The notes beneath the pieces were generated by a model. That model saw nothing but the letters and a program-made list of their open reading frames with translations. It was not told the origin of the DNA and made no database searches. A stretch of DNA of 64,000 bases, from NCBI GenBank assembly GCA_035610365.1, contig CM069432.1, positions 22,878,354 through 22,942,353 of the forward strand. The letters are read 5' to 3'. Origin of the DNA: Aquatica leii (taxonomy: Eukaryota; Arthropoda; Insecta; Coleoptera; Lampyridae). This document shows positions 57,901 to 64,000 of this stretch, in pieces (the stretch's first letter is position 1; each line of letters opens with the position of its first letter). The position numbers and the translations under genes were made by a program.

Positions 57901-60900
57901 GAACTGGTTTGTAGCAGTTCATCGTAATGTCTTTAGGGCTGTGTAACGCTCCTGCAACGTTCGAGCGTTTGATGGAGACTATCTTGCGCAGACTGTCTTG
58001 GAAGACGTGCTTGATTTACTTAGACGACGTGATCGTAGTTGGAAGGTTGTTTGAAGAACACTTTCGCATGTTCAAGATGAACAAGAAAAAGTTATCGCGT
58101 ATTTTGATAAAGTTTTGTCCAGGTCAGAAAGGAATTATTGCGTGACTAGGAGAGAGTTGTTACCAGTCGTCAAGTTCATAGAACATTTCTATAAATATTT
58201 GTATGAACGAAAAACTGAGAACGGACCACGGCGCTCTAAAATGGCTATGGCAGTTTCGTAACCCGTAAGGACAAGTGGCAAGGTAGATTGAGAGAGTGCA
58301 AGAGTATGACTATGACACAGAACACCGTAGCGGAAGCAGTCATCGGAACGCTGATGCCTTGTCTAGACGACTATGTCCAGCGGATTGCAGCCATTGTTCG
58401 CGACTTGAAGAAAAAGTCGAATGCTTCCGGAGAACTGCTATGGTTGATGATGAGTGGGAACCTGAGCAGTTACGTCGCGAACAAGAAAACGATCTTGAAA
58501 TAAGACTACTCCTGAACTGGAAAGAAAACGGCCGACGACTGATCTGGAAAGAAGTGAGTGCTTTGGGCAGAAATATCAAAGCGTACTGGGCGCAGTGGGA
58601 CTTTTTGATAGTAAAAGACGGTCTGCTTAAGCAATCCTTAAAAAGTGTCGAGGGCACGGGAAACAGACTACAGTTGGTAGTGCCAAAGAACCGGGTGTCA
58701 GAAGTGTTGAAGCATCTCTACGATGGTACATCAGAAGGACGCTTTGGCATTAAGAAGGCATTGGGGAAAGTTTGAGAACGATTCTACTGGGTGAACTGCA
58801 AAGAAGACCTCATGAAATGGTGCCGTAAGTGCACGGTCTGCGCAACGGAAAATGGTCCAGCAAAAAGACGCAAAGCACCGATGATGCAATACAACGTAGG
58901 AAGCCCTTTAGAAAGAGTAGCGATTGAAAAAGATCAAGAAGCAGCTACAGCCGCAGACGTATTAGTAAAAGAGTTTTTTTTGCTGGTTTGGGGTTCCGTT
59001 CGAATTACACTCCGATCATGGCCGTAACTATGAGTCTGGGCTGTTTCAAGAAGTTTGCCGACTCTTGGAAATTAGAAAAATTAGGAAGACGCTTTTTCAT
59101 CCTCAATCTGATGGCATGGTTGAACGGATGAATCGGACAATGGGAAAATACTTAGCCAAAGTAGTGTCCGAACACCAAAGAGACTGGGATTAGTACTTGC
59201 ACCTTTTCCTAATGGCACAGCGATCATCCGTTCACGAAAGTGCAGGCCAAACACCATCCTGTGTAATTCTCGGTCCCAAAATACGATTGCTATGCGACCT
59301 CCAATTTGGACGAATACCGAAAGAAGAAGTTGCCGGAGAAGATTACGTCAGCAAGCTAACCAAGAGGCTAGACGAGTTACATGAGGAGGTCAGTAAAAAC
59401 ACACAAATAGCCAGCGACGTGATGAAGACCAGATATGACGTCAAGGCACAAAACGGTGGTTTTCAACCTGCCGACATGGTATGGTTGTATAATCCCCAAA
59501 CGAGACGTGGGCAAAGGCAAACCAAAAGTGGTCCACGTCGATTGTCTAGCCCCGTTTTCTGGCGATAACCACAATACACAAGTTCAGGTCCGAACCAAAG
59601 TAATAAGCAGCAGAACCAGGAATCAAATCGAAGGAATGGATTTCGAGAAGTTTATGAACTTATACGGAGGTTTTGGAATAGCTAGGTTTGGAGTTACCAC
59701 TGAAGAACAACAAGACCTGTTTCAAACATAAAAAGATTACGCCATCGTACATTGCGTGAACGAGGATCTTGACATGTCCAGAGGGGTTGCAGTCGTATTT
59801 AAAAAAAAGGTTGGGCAGCTAGATGAACTACAAAGACAGCAACTGGCAGTCGGAAAAGTTTTAAGACTACGTGGCGACAGACGTTTTGTTTTCTATCTGG
59901 TCACTAAGAAATACTCATGTAGCAAGCCGTTATACAAAAATCTCTGGCGAACACTATAGAATCTCAAGAGAGAAATGGAGTTAAACATTGAAATTTGATT
60001 TATATATTTAATAACTTAAAACTTTCAAAAACCAATCCGTCCACAACAGTCAATTAATTCAAGTTGGTAAACACAATTCAATTTTAGAGATGGCAATATG
60101 TTCAATCATGAACAATAATCTTCAAAGTTAATTGTAGATAATTCAAACATTAAACTATTAAGTACGATACACCATCGTGCTTAATATATGGTCATGGACC
60201 GGAAATACACTTCTTCACATGCTTCGCTCGATGGTCTCTGATGGACCGGAAATACCTTTATTCAACTTCTTCGTTCGATGGTCTCTGATGGACCGGAAAT
60301 AATTCTTCAACTTCTTCGCTCGGTGGTCCCGGACCGAAATTAACTTTTTCGCTCGACGGCTTGAAGGACCAAATGGTAAAGCTATGGTGGTGCTGGATCC
60401 AGGGTGGATCCGGCTCAAAGGACCATATATTCAAACCAGGGTGGATCCTGCTCGAAGAAGCATATATTAAGCACGATTGTGTATCGTACTTAATAGTTTG
60501 ACACCCACCCAGGTAATCAATATTTAAACAATACTAGATTCTAGGGCAGGTGTCAGTGATCAAACAACTTACTGTTGAATAATAGTAAGCACGGTGATGG
60601 AATCCGTACTTAATTGGTGGACATTTGCCCAGGTAATCAGTATTTAAACAATACCAGATTCTAGGACAGATGTCAGTGATCAAACAACTTAATGTTGAAT
60701 GATAGTACGATACACCATCGTGCTTAATAACCATGTTAAGAAATTGGCAGTACCCAAGCTTGGTTATGGCTTAGATCAACTGAATTAGAGAACAGTTTGA
60801 AACGTGTTAGAGGTCGTCTTCCGAGGAAGAGGCGTTCAAGTGTTGGTCTGTAGTTACCAGCCAAGAAGAATATCGGGTTAGGAAAAGTCCATTGATTGTT

Positions 60901-62390
60901 ACTTTTATGGTCAAGGAAGTTGCCGAAATGGAAAGAGCTGCCGCTATCGCCACGATCCATTCTACCGGTGTCACATCCAGATTCCTGTTCTGGGACAGAA
61001 CAGTCCTAAGAAGGGGGCAGTGAAACAATCCCGAAGTTTTTTGTAAATCTCGAGAACGTTCCCGTACTTGTTATCCACGTCTAGAACGTTTACGAGAAAA
61101 TGTAGAGGATTCTCGAATGTTTGCAGACACGTATAAATGCGGTACAAACAAATCGTAGGTCAATTATTACCCGTAATTCGAAGACGGCAGTGTTAAGAAG
61201 ATTATTCAAGTCTAAATAAATATGTGATTAACGCGTGTGCGATAAATCTACGGTGTATAACTTTGTACGTGAGTTTAATGTAAACAAGCGTTAGTGTTTA
61301 AATAAATAGAAGTTATCCGCGGACTTTTCGTGTAAGTGATAGTGCCATACATAAATTATAATTTAAGTGTTTTTATTAATTATTTTTAGTATAAATAAAT
61401 TAGTTAATAATAATCGTTACAATAGAATAAAACACACGTCATAGAATACGTTTGAATCACTCTACCGTTTCATAAACTTGCTGCTGCGCGGCTCGTGTAT
61501 GAAAACTGATCTCGTGATTGAAACGCATTCATTTTTTAAATTGTGTTTTAATATACTATTACCAGATTCTATCGAAGTAGAAGTTTGCGCGCTATGAGGT
61601 ACGTTAACTCCTGGTAAAGATTCGCTTAAGTTTGTTGTGGTCGTAGGAAAACTTTGAGCAGACATCGGGCAATTGCAGTGAATAAATATTGAAGGATTCG
61701 ATTGACTAACAGGTGGTCCTCGAAACGTATTTATTCTGTCTACTATAACTGCAACAAAACAAAATTATTGATATATAAGTGCTTGAGAAAAAAAACTTAC
61801 ATTGCGATACTTTGCGTCGTTTTCGTTTTCTACAGTACGTTCGACACGCCAATAACGACAGAAAAAATATTACTAATACTACAATTTGTATCAAATAACC
61901 CAGCCATATGTTATTCCTAAAATTGAAAAATCGACAAACGTAAGATTGACCTATTTTTATGCTTGAACACAAACAGTTCCAAATGATTTACATTTATTCG
62001 ATACGAATGTATGTGTTTAATACAACAAAAAACATCGATGTAAATTTGTATTGCATTAATATATCTATCGTTTACATTTTTCTTTGCGTGTTCACAAAAA
62101 AATGTAATTATATGATTGACCATATCGAACACACTTGAATTAGTGTTATTACCCAATTGTGTATTTAAAAATAATACATTACCTTGAGCCGTATTAACTA
62201 ATTTTTAGTAACAATTAAGCAACAATCCTTTTAAAATATAAATAAGTTTAAACTTAAAAAAACTTCTGAACTTGGATTAGTTTTTTAAAGTATAGTTAAA
62301 ACAAACCGCGAAAAAACCTGCGAGTTTTTGTAAATTGTGCTTTTTGCCGATTAAAAAAATACTTAAGTAACGAAAAAATACTTACTTCAT
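48998..62390 (-). CDS. small PPxY membrane protein, gene C (5 exons, 156 aa) with a retrotransposon array in intron 3
   Basis: Proposed minus-strand exons: 62390-62386 (ATGAA), 61916-61801, 61742-61563, 49218-49117 and 49065-48998. Lengths 5+116+180+102+68 give 156 codons plus TAG, every junction in phase, with donors GTAAG, GTAAGT, GTAATA and GTATTG and CAG/TAG-type acceptors. The protein opens with a membrane segment (around '[20 protein letters not shown]') and a Cys/basic patch ([12 protein letters not shown]). A Ser/Thr-rich tail follows, and exons 4-5 add 'TPPPPYCT' (PPxY) and '[12 protein letters not shown]' (LPxY). The design and phase-1 structure match genes A and B. Intron 3 (49219-61562) is 12.3 kb, of which 12.1 kb is antisense gypsy sequence. 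If the donor at 61562 is not used, exon 3 reads on to a stop at 61462 and the protein would lack the PPxY end. Confidence 0.7.
49332..49746 (+). repeat. 5' LTR of the array
   Basis: 415 bp, TGAAACATTCG...CGTTACA. It aligns along its length with the LTRs starting at 54953 and 61021. Immediately upstream is the target duplication ATAG. Confidence 0.92.
49442..49475 (+). promoter_or_regulatory. TATA box and initiator in the 5' LTR
   Basis: TATAAA at 49442 is followed by TCAGTT, an arthropod-type initiator, at 49470. The A expected as +1 lies 30 bases after the first T of the TATA box, a canonical distance. The middle and right LTRs have TTAGTT and TCAATT instead, so their initiators are mutated; copy 1 at 5066-5458 keeps TCAGTT. 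Confidence 0.65.
49749..49762 (+). promoter_or_regulatory. candidate tRNA primer-binding site
   Basis: TGGCGTCAGTGCGG starts two bases after the LTR end. TGG is the complement of a tRNA CCA end. I do not assign the tRNA. The second unit of the array lacks this segment. Confidence 0.5.
49989..51095 (+). pseudogene. gag, array unit 1
   Basis: Starts ATGCCGCTGACGCG. A Lys/Glu coiled coil ('[20 protein letters not shown]'), capsid region (50621-50965, '[20 protein letters not shown]') and intact CCHC knuckle '[14 protein letters not shown]' near 51011-51052 are recognisable. It ends at TAA 51093. Frameshifts near 50165, 50500 and 50965 break it. Confidence 0.88.
51165..51760 (+). pseudogene. protease, array unit 1
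   Basis: '[12 protein letters not shown]' is present but the next ten residues are deleted and a stop follows. The second landmark reads '[13 protein letters not shown]', with the usual GMD changed. Another deletion shortens the linker near 51610. Confidence 0.8.
51761..52640 (+). pseudogene. reverse transcriptase, array unit 1
   Basis: '[15 protein letters not shown]' (near 52060) and '[12 protein letters not shown]' (near 52350) are intact. Stops interrupt at 52154 and 52250, and a frameshift near 52530 leads into the connection region. Confidence 0.9.
52641..53100 (+). pseudogene. RNase H, array unit 1
   Basis: '[17 protein letters not shown]', then '[20 protein letters not shown]' with the Glu, '[11 protein letters not shown]' with the next Asp, and '[17 protein letters not shown]' with the last. 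About 20 residues after the first motif are missing. The frame 52553-53176 is open across this region, making it the best RNase H in the window. Confidence 0.9.
53200..54429 (+). pseudogene. integrase, array unit 1
   Basis: The zinc-binding HHCC part ('[20 protein letters not shown]', '[12 protein letters not shown]') lies at 53260-53400. The core has Asp in 'RIDIAGPF', a damaged second Asp region ('FILHSDQL' then a stop), and the Glu in '[16 protein letters not shown]'. The basic C-terminal part runs 53841-54113 and 54114-54335 with stops at 53814, 54111 and 54333. It leads into the macrodomain. Confidence 0.88.
54430..54813 (+). pseudogene. macrodomain (TARG1/OARD1-like), array unit 1
   Basis: Recognisable phrases are '[20 protein letters not shown]', '[12 protein letters not shown]' and, after several stops, the 'D-Q-L-N-W' segment and the last strand '[13 protein letters not shown]' in a shifted frame. 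The catalytic Lys (TKK) is kept; stops surround the Asp region (near 54708). It ends in TAG at 54811. Confidence 0.75.
54829..54885 (+). other. CCCH segment, array unit 1 (last ligand lost)
   Basis: In frame after the TAG at 54811: C-X7-C-X5-C is intact ('[15 protein letters not shown]') but the final His codon CAC is TAC (Tyr). Confidence 0.7.
54941..54952 (+). promoter_or_regulatory. polypurine tract before the middle LTR
   Basis: AGAAGGGGGCAG directly precedes TGAAAC. The same tract precedes the right LTR (61009-61020). Confidence 0.75.
54953..55307 (+). repeat. middle LTR of the array, 3'-truncated
   Basis: Matches the 5' LTR from TGAAAC to GTAAGTGTTTTT. Then a deletion removes the LTR end, primer site and part of the leader, and the sequence resumes at AATATCTCTCCCGTATAAAAAC. 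This unit could not prime reverse transcription. Confidence 0.88.
55469..56617 (+). pseudogene. gag, array unit 2
   Basis: Starts ATGCCGGTGACGCG. The coiled coil lies at 55469-55633 and 55663-56025, the capsid part is shifted at 56040-56270, and the C-terminal part at 56273-56617 has an intact '[14 protein letters not shown]' and stops at 56615. Pol begins 15 bases later in the -1 frame relative to gag, as is common in gypsy elements that use -1 frameshifting. Confidence 0.88.
56632..57252 (+). pseudogene. protease, array unit 2
   Basis: '[20 protein letters not shown]' is intact; a stop follows at 56842. The second landmark is '[13 protein letters not shown]'. A rearrangement near 57150-57310 repeats and deletes parts of the linker. 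Confidence 0.85.
57600..58124 (+). pseudogene. reverse transcriptase, array unit 2
   Basis: '[15 protein letters not shown]' and '[12 protein letters not shown]' are kept. Stops lie at 57816 and 57912. Soon after YLDD, near 58070-58110, about 750 bases including thumb and RNase H start are deleted. Confidence 0.88.
58125..58600 (+). pseudogene. RNase H end and tether, array unit 2
   Basis: Resumes at the '[12 protein letters not shown]' region and reads through '[20 protein letters not shown]' into the tether '[16 protein letters not shown]' (58296 onward). The first catalytic Asp region is absent. Confidence 0.82.
58640..59731 (+). pseudogene. integrase, array unit 2
   Basis: The zinc-binding part is at 58700-58870 ('[13 protein letters not shown]'). 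A deletion joins the first core strand to '[16 protein letters not shown]', removing the first Asp. The second Asp region is shifted and the Glu region '[17 protein letters not shown]' is near 59115. The C-terminal extension runs to a TAA at 59729 that replaces a CAA codon present at the same place in the other copies; the next codon starts the macrodomain in frame. Confidence 0.88.
59732..60881 (+). pseudogene. macrodomain (TARG1/OARD1-like), array unit 2, split by an insertion
   Basis: 59732-59959 reads '[20 protein letters not shown]', '[12 protein letters not shown]', and '[11 protein letters not shown]' with the catalytic-type Lys (codon 59906). The 747-bp insertion interrupts, and 60730-60881 continues with '[11 protein letters not shown]' (Asp codon 60774; the preceding Cys is Tyr here) and the last strand '[15 protein letters not shown]' ending in TAG 60879. 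The order of elements follows OARD1 from its HC-SED loop to its final strand, so nearly the whole fold was carried. Confidence 0.82.
59983..60729. mobile_element. 747-bp unclassified insertion with internal repeats
   Basis: Present only in array unit 2, between 'gagtt' and 'accatg' of the macrodomain. It contains a diverged direct repeat of about 120 bp (from about 60481 and 60601; shared CCCAGGTAATCA, AGATTCTAGG, GTCAGTGATCAAACAACTTA), several copies of GATGGTCTCTGATGGACCGG, and three copies of the hairpin-like ATTAAGTACGATACACCATC / GATGGTGTATCGTAC type, one at the right end. No ORF. No target duplication seen; two bases of the target appear lost. Confidence 0.65.
60897..60953 (+). other. 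CCCH zinc-finger segment, array unit 2 (all ligands present)
   Basis: In frame five codons after the TAG at 60879: '[19 protein letters not shown]', C-X7-C-X5-C-X3-H. The frame stays open through the polypurine tract into the LTR. Confidence 0.72.
61021..61421 (+). repeat. 3' LTR of the array
   Basis: 401 bp, TGAAACAATCC...CGTTACA, preceded by AAGAAGGGGGCAG and followed by the duplication ATAG (61422-61425). Relative to the 5' LTR it has short deletions near 61327 and 61378. Confidence 0.92.
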
Positions 62391-63107
62391 TTTCTATTAA
62401 ATTAGATTAGATTGTAACTAATTTACGTAAGCATTAACGTACACTGAAAAAGCGCGCACACATAATGTCGATATGTATTAGTTTTCAGTAGTCATAACAA
62501 TATGTGGTAGGGCTTTTTCTATAATTACAAGATCGTTACAATCATGTTTTGATTCAAATCGAGTTTTATTTATATAATTACACATTACGAGTAAATGTCC
62601 GGTTATTTGGAATTCTTCTAGCTTAAATGAAACGCGAAATAATTATGAAATCTTTTATTTTATAATAATGCAGATAAGGATGAAAGTGTGTCAGTGTTAC
62701 AATCGTTAGCTCGTTGGTGTCATTAGCATGTTTAATAAAATTTACAATAAAATATTTTATTAAACAGGTAATAACGCAACAACTGTAAATAAACGTTAAA
62801 CTTACAAAATAATCAATGCTTATAAACTAATTTATAGAATACGTATCACCAATGGTATTAGAGAATTATTCATCGAACTGATCCTATCGCACCTTTCACA
62901 AATTCTTTGGTTATCGATTCTTTAAATTATAAAAATATTATATAACATGTATTGCGATTGATTATTATACGTAATCTTAAAATGTTTTGTTAGGTTTCTA
63001 GACAAACTATCGATAAATCAAGTAAAGTCGAGGATTTTTAGTACACAGTAATACAAAAAAAAGCAATCCTTAAATATTAAAATGAAGTTGAAACTTGTAT
63101 ACAGTAC
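62391..63107. other. upstream region of gene C, no other gene seen
   Basis: AT-rich. The promoter and 5' UTR of the minus-strand gene C should lie here; no TATA box could be singled out. Confidence 0.4.
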
Positions 63108-63761
63108 TGTTACAAGCTTATAGGTCTTACGAACCTTGCACGACCAACTCACGCAGTCGGAGATAGGGGAGGTTCAAGTAAATAATATTTAAGGGCGCCA
63201 GATCTTTTATAATTAAAACTACCGTCTTGATCAGAACAGACGGTTCAAGCTTGTAACAAACTTTAGGTTCGTAATCCTTGTTACCATGATGTTTGTGTAA
63301 CCACAATCACAACTTTAATTTAATAACGTAGCTTATTAACAACGAATTTTAGAAATTCTCAATCAATAAATGCTGGAAGTATCGGCAACACACAATACAT
63401 AAATTTACACGATGTCGATAGCGAAGAAGATTACAGCATGCGATATCACAGAAATAATTACTGATAGTACCTAAATGGTATTAAAACTACTATTACAATT
63501 GCGTACTTAAACCAGTTAAATTTCGTGAATGACCTTGTTTGATTTCTTTGTAAAAGATTTGACGACACTTAGTAATTTAAATGATTTATTTCACAATACA
63601 ACAAAATACTGTATAAAACGGTTTCATGTATATCAATGAGTAATATCAAACTTATATCTTATATTGTTTGTACGAAGCGCACAACCCTTGTGACGTTTCT
63701 TCGTTAAGTAGGGGAAATGCAATGTTGGTTGCCAGTCGCAGGCGTCAAATAATCCTTAACA
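63108..63761 (-). repeat. 3' LTR of a BEL/Pao element (minus strand)
   Basis: On the minus strand it begins TGTTAAGGATT (63761), right after the purine tract CAAGGCGGGGGGCA, and ends CTTGTAACA (63108), 654 bp. It lies 57 bases after the stop of the pol gene to its right. A related sequence is at 45055. Confidence 0.8.
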
Positions 63762-63817
63762 TGCCCCCCGCCTTGAAAGACACTTTCAATAAACACTATA
63801 GCTTGCATCACTATGCA

Positions 63818-64000
63818 CTACACTAAAGTCCCTTTTGGTAATGGGCAAAGTTTTGTAAGTCCTCTTTTGATTGTCCCATTAGCGGTGCGAATATCTGCAA
63901 CTCTGATAACATCGTCATTTCCAGGATATGTCTTCGTGATTCGACCTAGCTTCCATTTAGTTGGCGGCAGATGGTCGTCGTTGATTAGTACCAAATCGTT
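63818..64000 (-). CDS. BEL/Pao pol C-terminal end (partial, runs off the window)
   Basis: 61 codons are open without a lesion to a TAG at 63818. The phrases 'NDLVLINDDHLPPTKWKLGR', 'YPGNDDVIRVADIRTANG' and 'GLTKLCPLPKG' are the C-terminal domain typical of BEL pol (compare 1200-1335). The element extends beyond 64000, so whether it is intact is unknown. Confidence 0.88.
   Translation of the reverse strand, partial: NDLVLINDDHLPPTKWKLGRITKTYPGNDDVIRVADIRTANGTIKRGLTKLCPLPKGTLV

Larger units (their letters stand above)
49332..61421 (+). mobile_element. macro-gypsy tandem array: LTR-internal-LTR-internal-LTR with 4-bp duplication
   Basis: Two internal regions in direct order share a middle LTR. 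The outer LTRs end TG...CA and the whole array is flanked by ATAG (49328-49331 and 61422-61425). A single pair of duplications outside two units points to one insertion event that became tandem, for instance by LTR-LTR recombination, rather than two separate insertions. Both units are full of stops, and the second carries a 747-bp insertion. Confidence 0.9.

Noticed and set aside
60161..60729. Regularly spaced short repeats considered as a CRISPR-like array
   Set aside because: Repeats are few, diverged, of different types and unevenly spaced, and the context is an animal genome.
61021..61421. Possible env gene between pol and the 3' LTR of the gypsy elements
   Set aside because: The space between integrase and LTR is fully taken by the macrodomain and the CCCH segment; no signal peptide, cleavage site or membrane anchor is present.

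Overview
The window is a piece of an animal nuclear genome, almost certainly an insect. Host genes have GT-AG introns, the flanks are AT-rich, and the interspersed elements are typical of insects: Ty3/gypsy, BEL/Pao, Jockey-clade and R1-clade non-LTR elements, piggyBac, Tc1, and a CACTG-ended DNA transposon. A beetle is possible but the sequence does not fix the order. More than two thirds of the bases are transposon remnants, nearly all broken by stops, frameshifts and deletions. I saw no rRNA, tRNA or CRISPR.

Layout. 1-1.9 kb: BEL/Pao integrase tail and a possible LTR. 1.9-3.5 kb: antisense non-LTR remnant that makes the + strand pyrimidine-rich. 3.9-4.4 kb: a possible tiny membrane-protein gene (-). 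5.1-10.1 kb: antisense gypsy element of the family called here 'macro-gypsy'. 10.15-15.1 kb: a + strand deleted copy of the same family, joined head to head with the first and split by a 1.9 kb solo LTR. 15.1-16.0 kb: Tc1 remnant. 16.8-21.2 kb: piggyBac transposase split by a 2.6 kb CACTG element. 21.7-26 kb: antisense Jockey element. 26.6-28.3 kb: two tandem multi-exon genes (-) for small PPxY membrane proteins. 29.1-33.1 kb: non-LTR and gypsy remnants. 33.3-34.8 kb: nested inverted-repeat elements. 36.1-37.4 kb: an intact, intronless LanC-like gene (+). 37.8-45 kb: a deleted Jockey-type element (-) head to head with an R1-clade element (+). 45-48.3 kb: LTR and gypsy scraps. 49.0-62.4 kb: a third PPxY membrane-protein gene (-) whose third intron contains a 12.1 kb tandem gypsy insertion. 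63.1-64 kb: LTR and pol end of a BEL/Pao element running off the right edge.

Main points. (1) The macro-gypsy family carries, fused in frame after the integrase, a macrodomain resembling the ADP-ribosyl-glutamate hydrolase TARG1/OARD1. A CCCH zinc finger follows, separated from it by a TAG that two copies share. This accessory module is the best candidate for an undescribed system. (2) Three host genes share one design: an N-terminal membrane segment, a Cys/basic patch, a phase-1 intron, and a Pro-rich tail with PPxY or LPxY motifs. They look like a local family of WW-domain-binding membrane adaptors. (3) The third of these genes has absorbed an LTR-internal-LTR-internal-LTR array, bounded by a 4-bp target duplication, inside an intron of about 250 bp.
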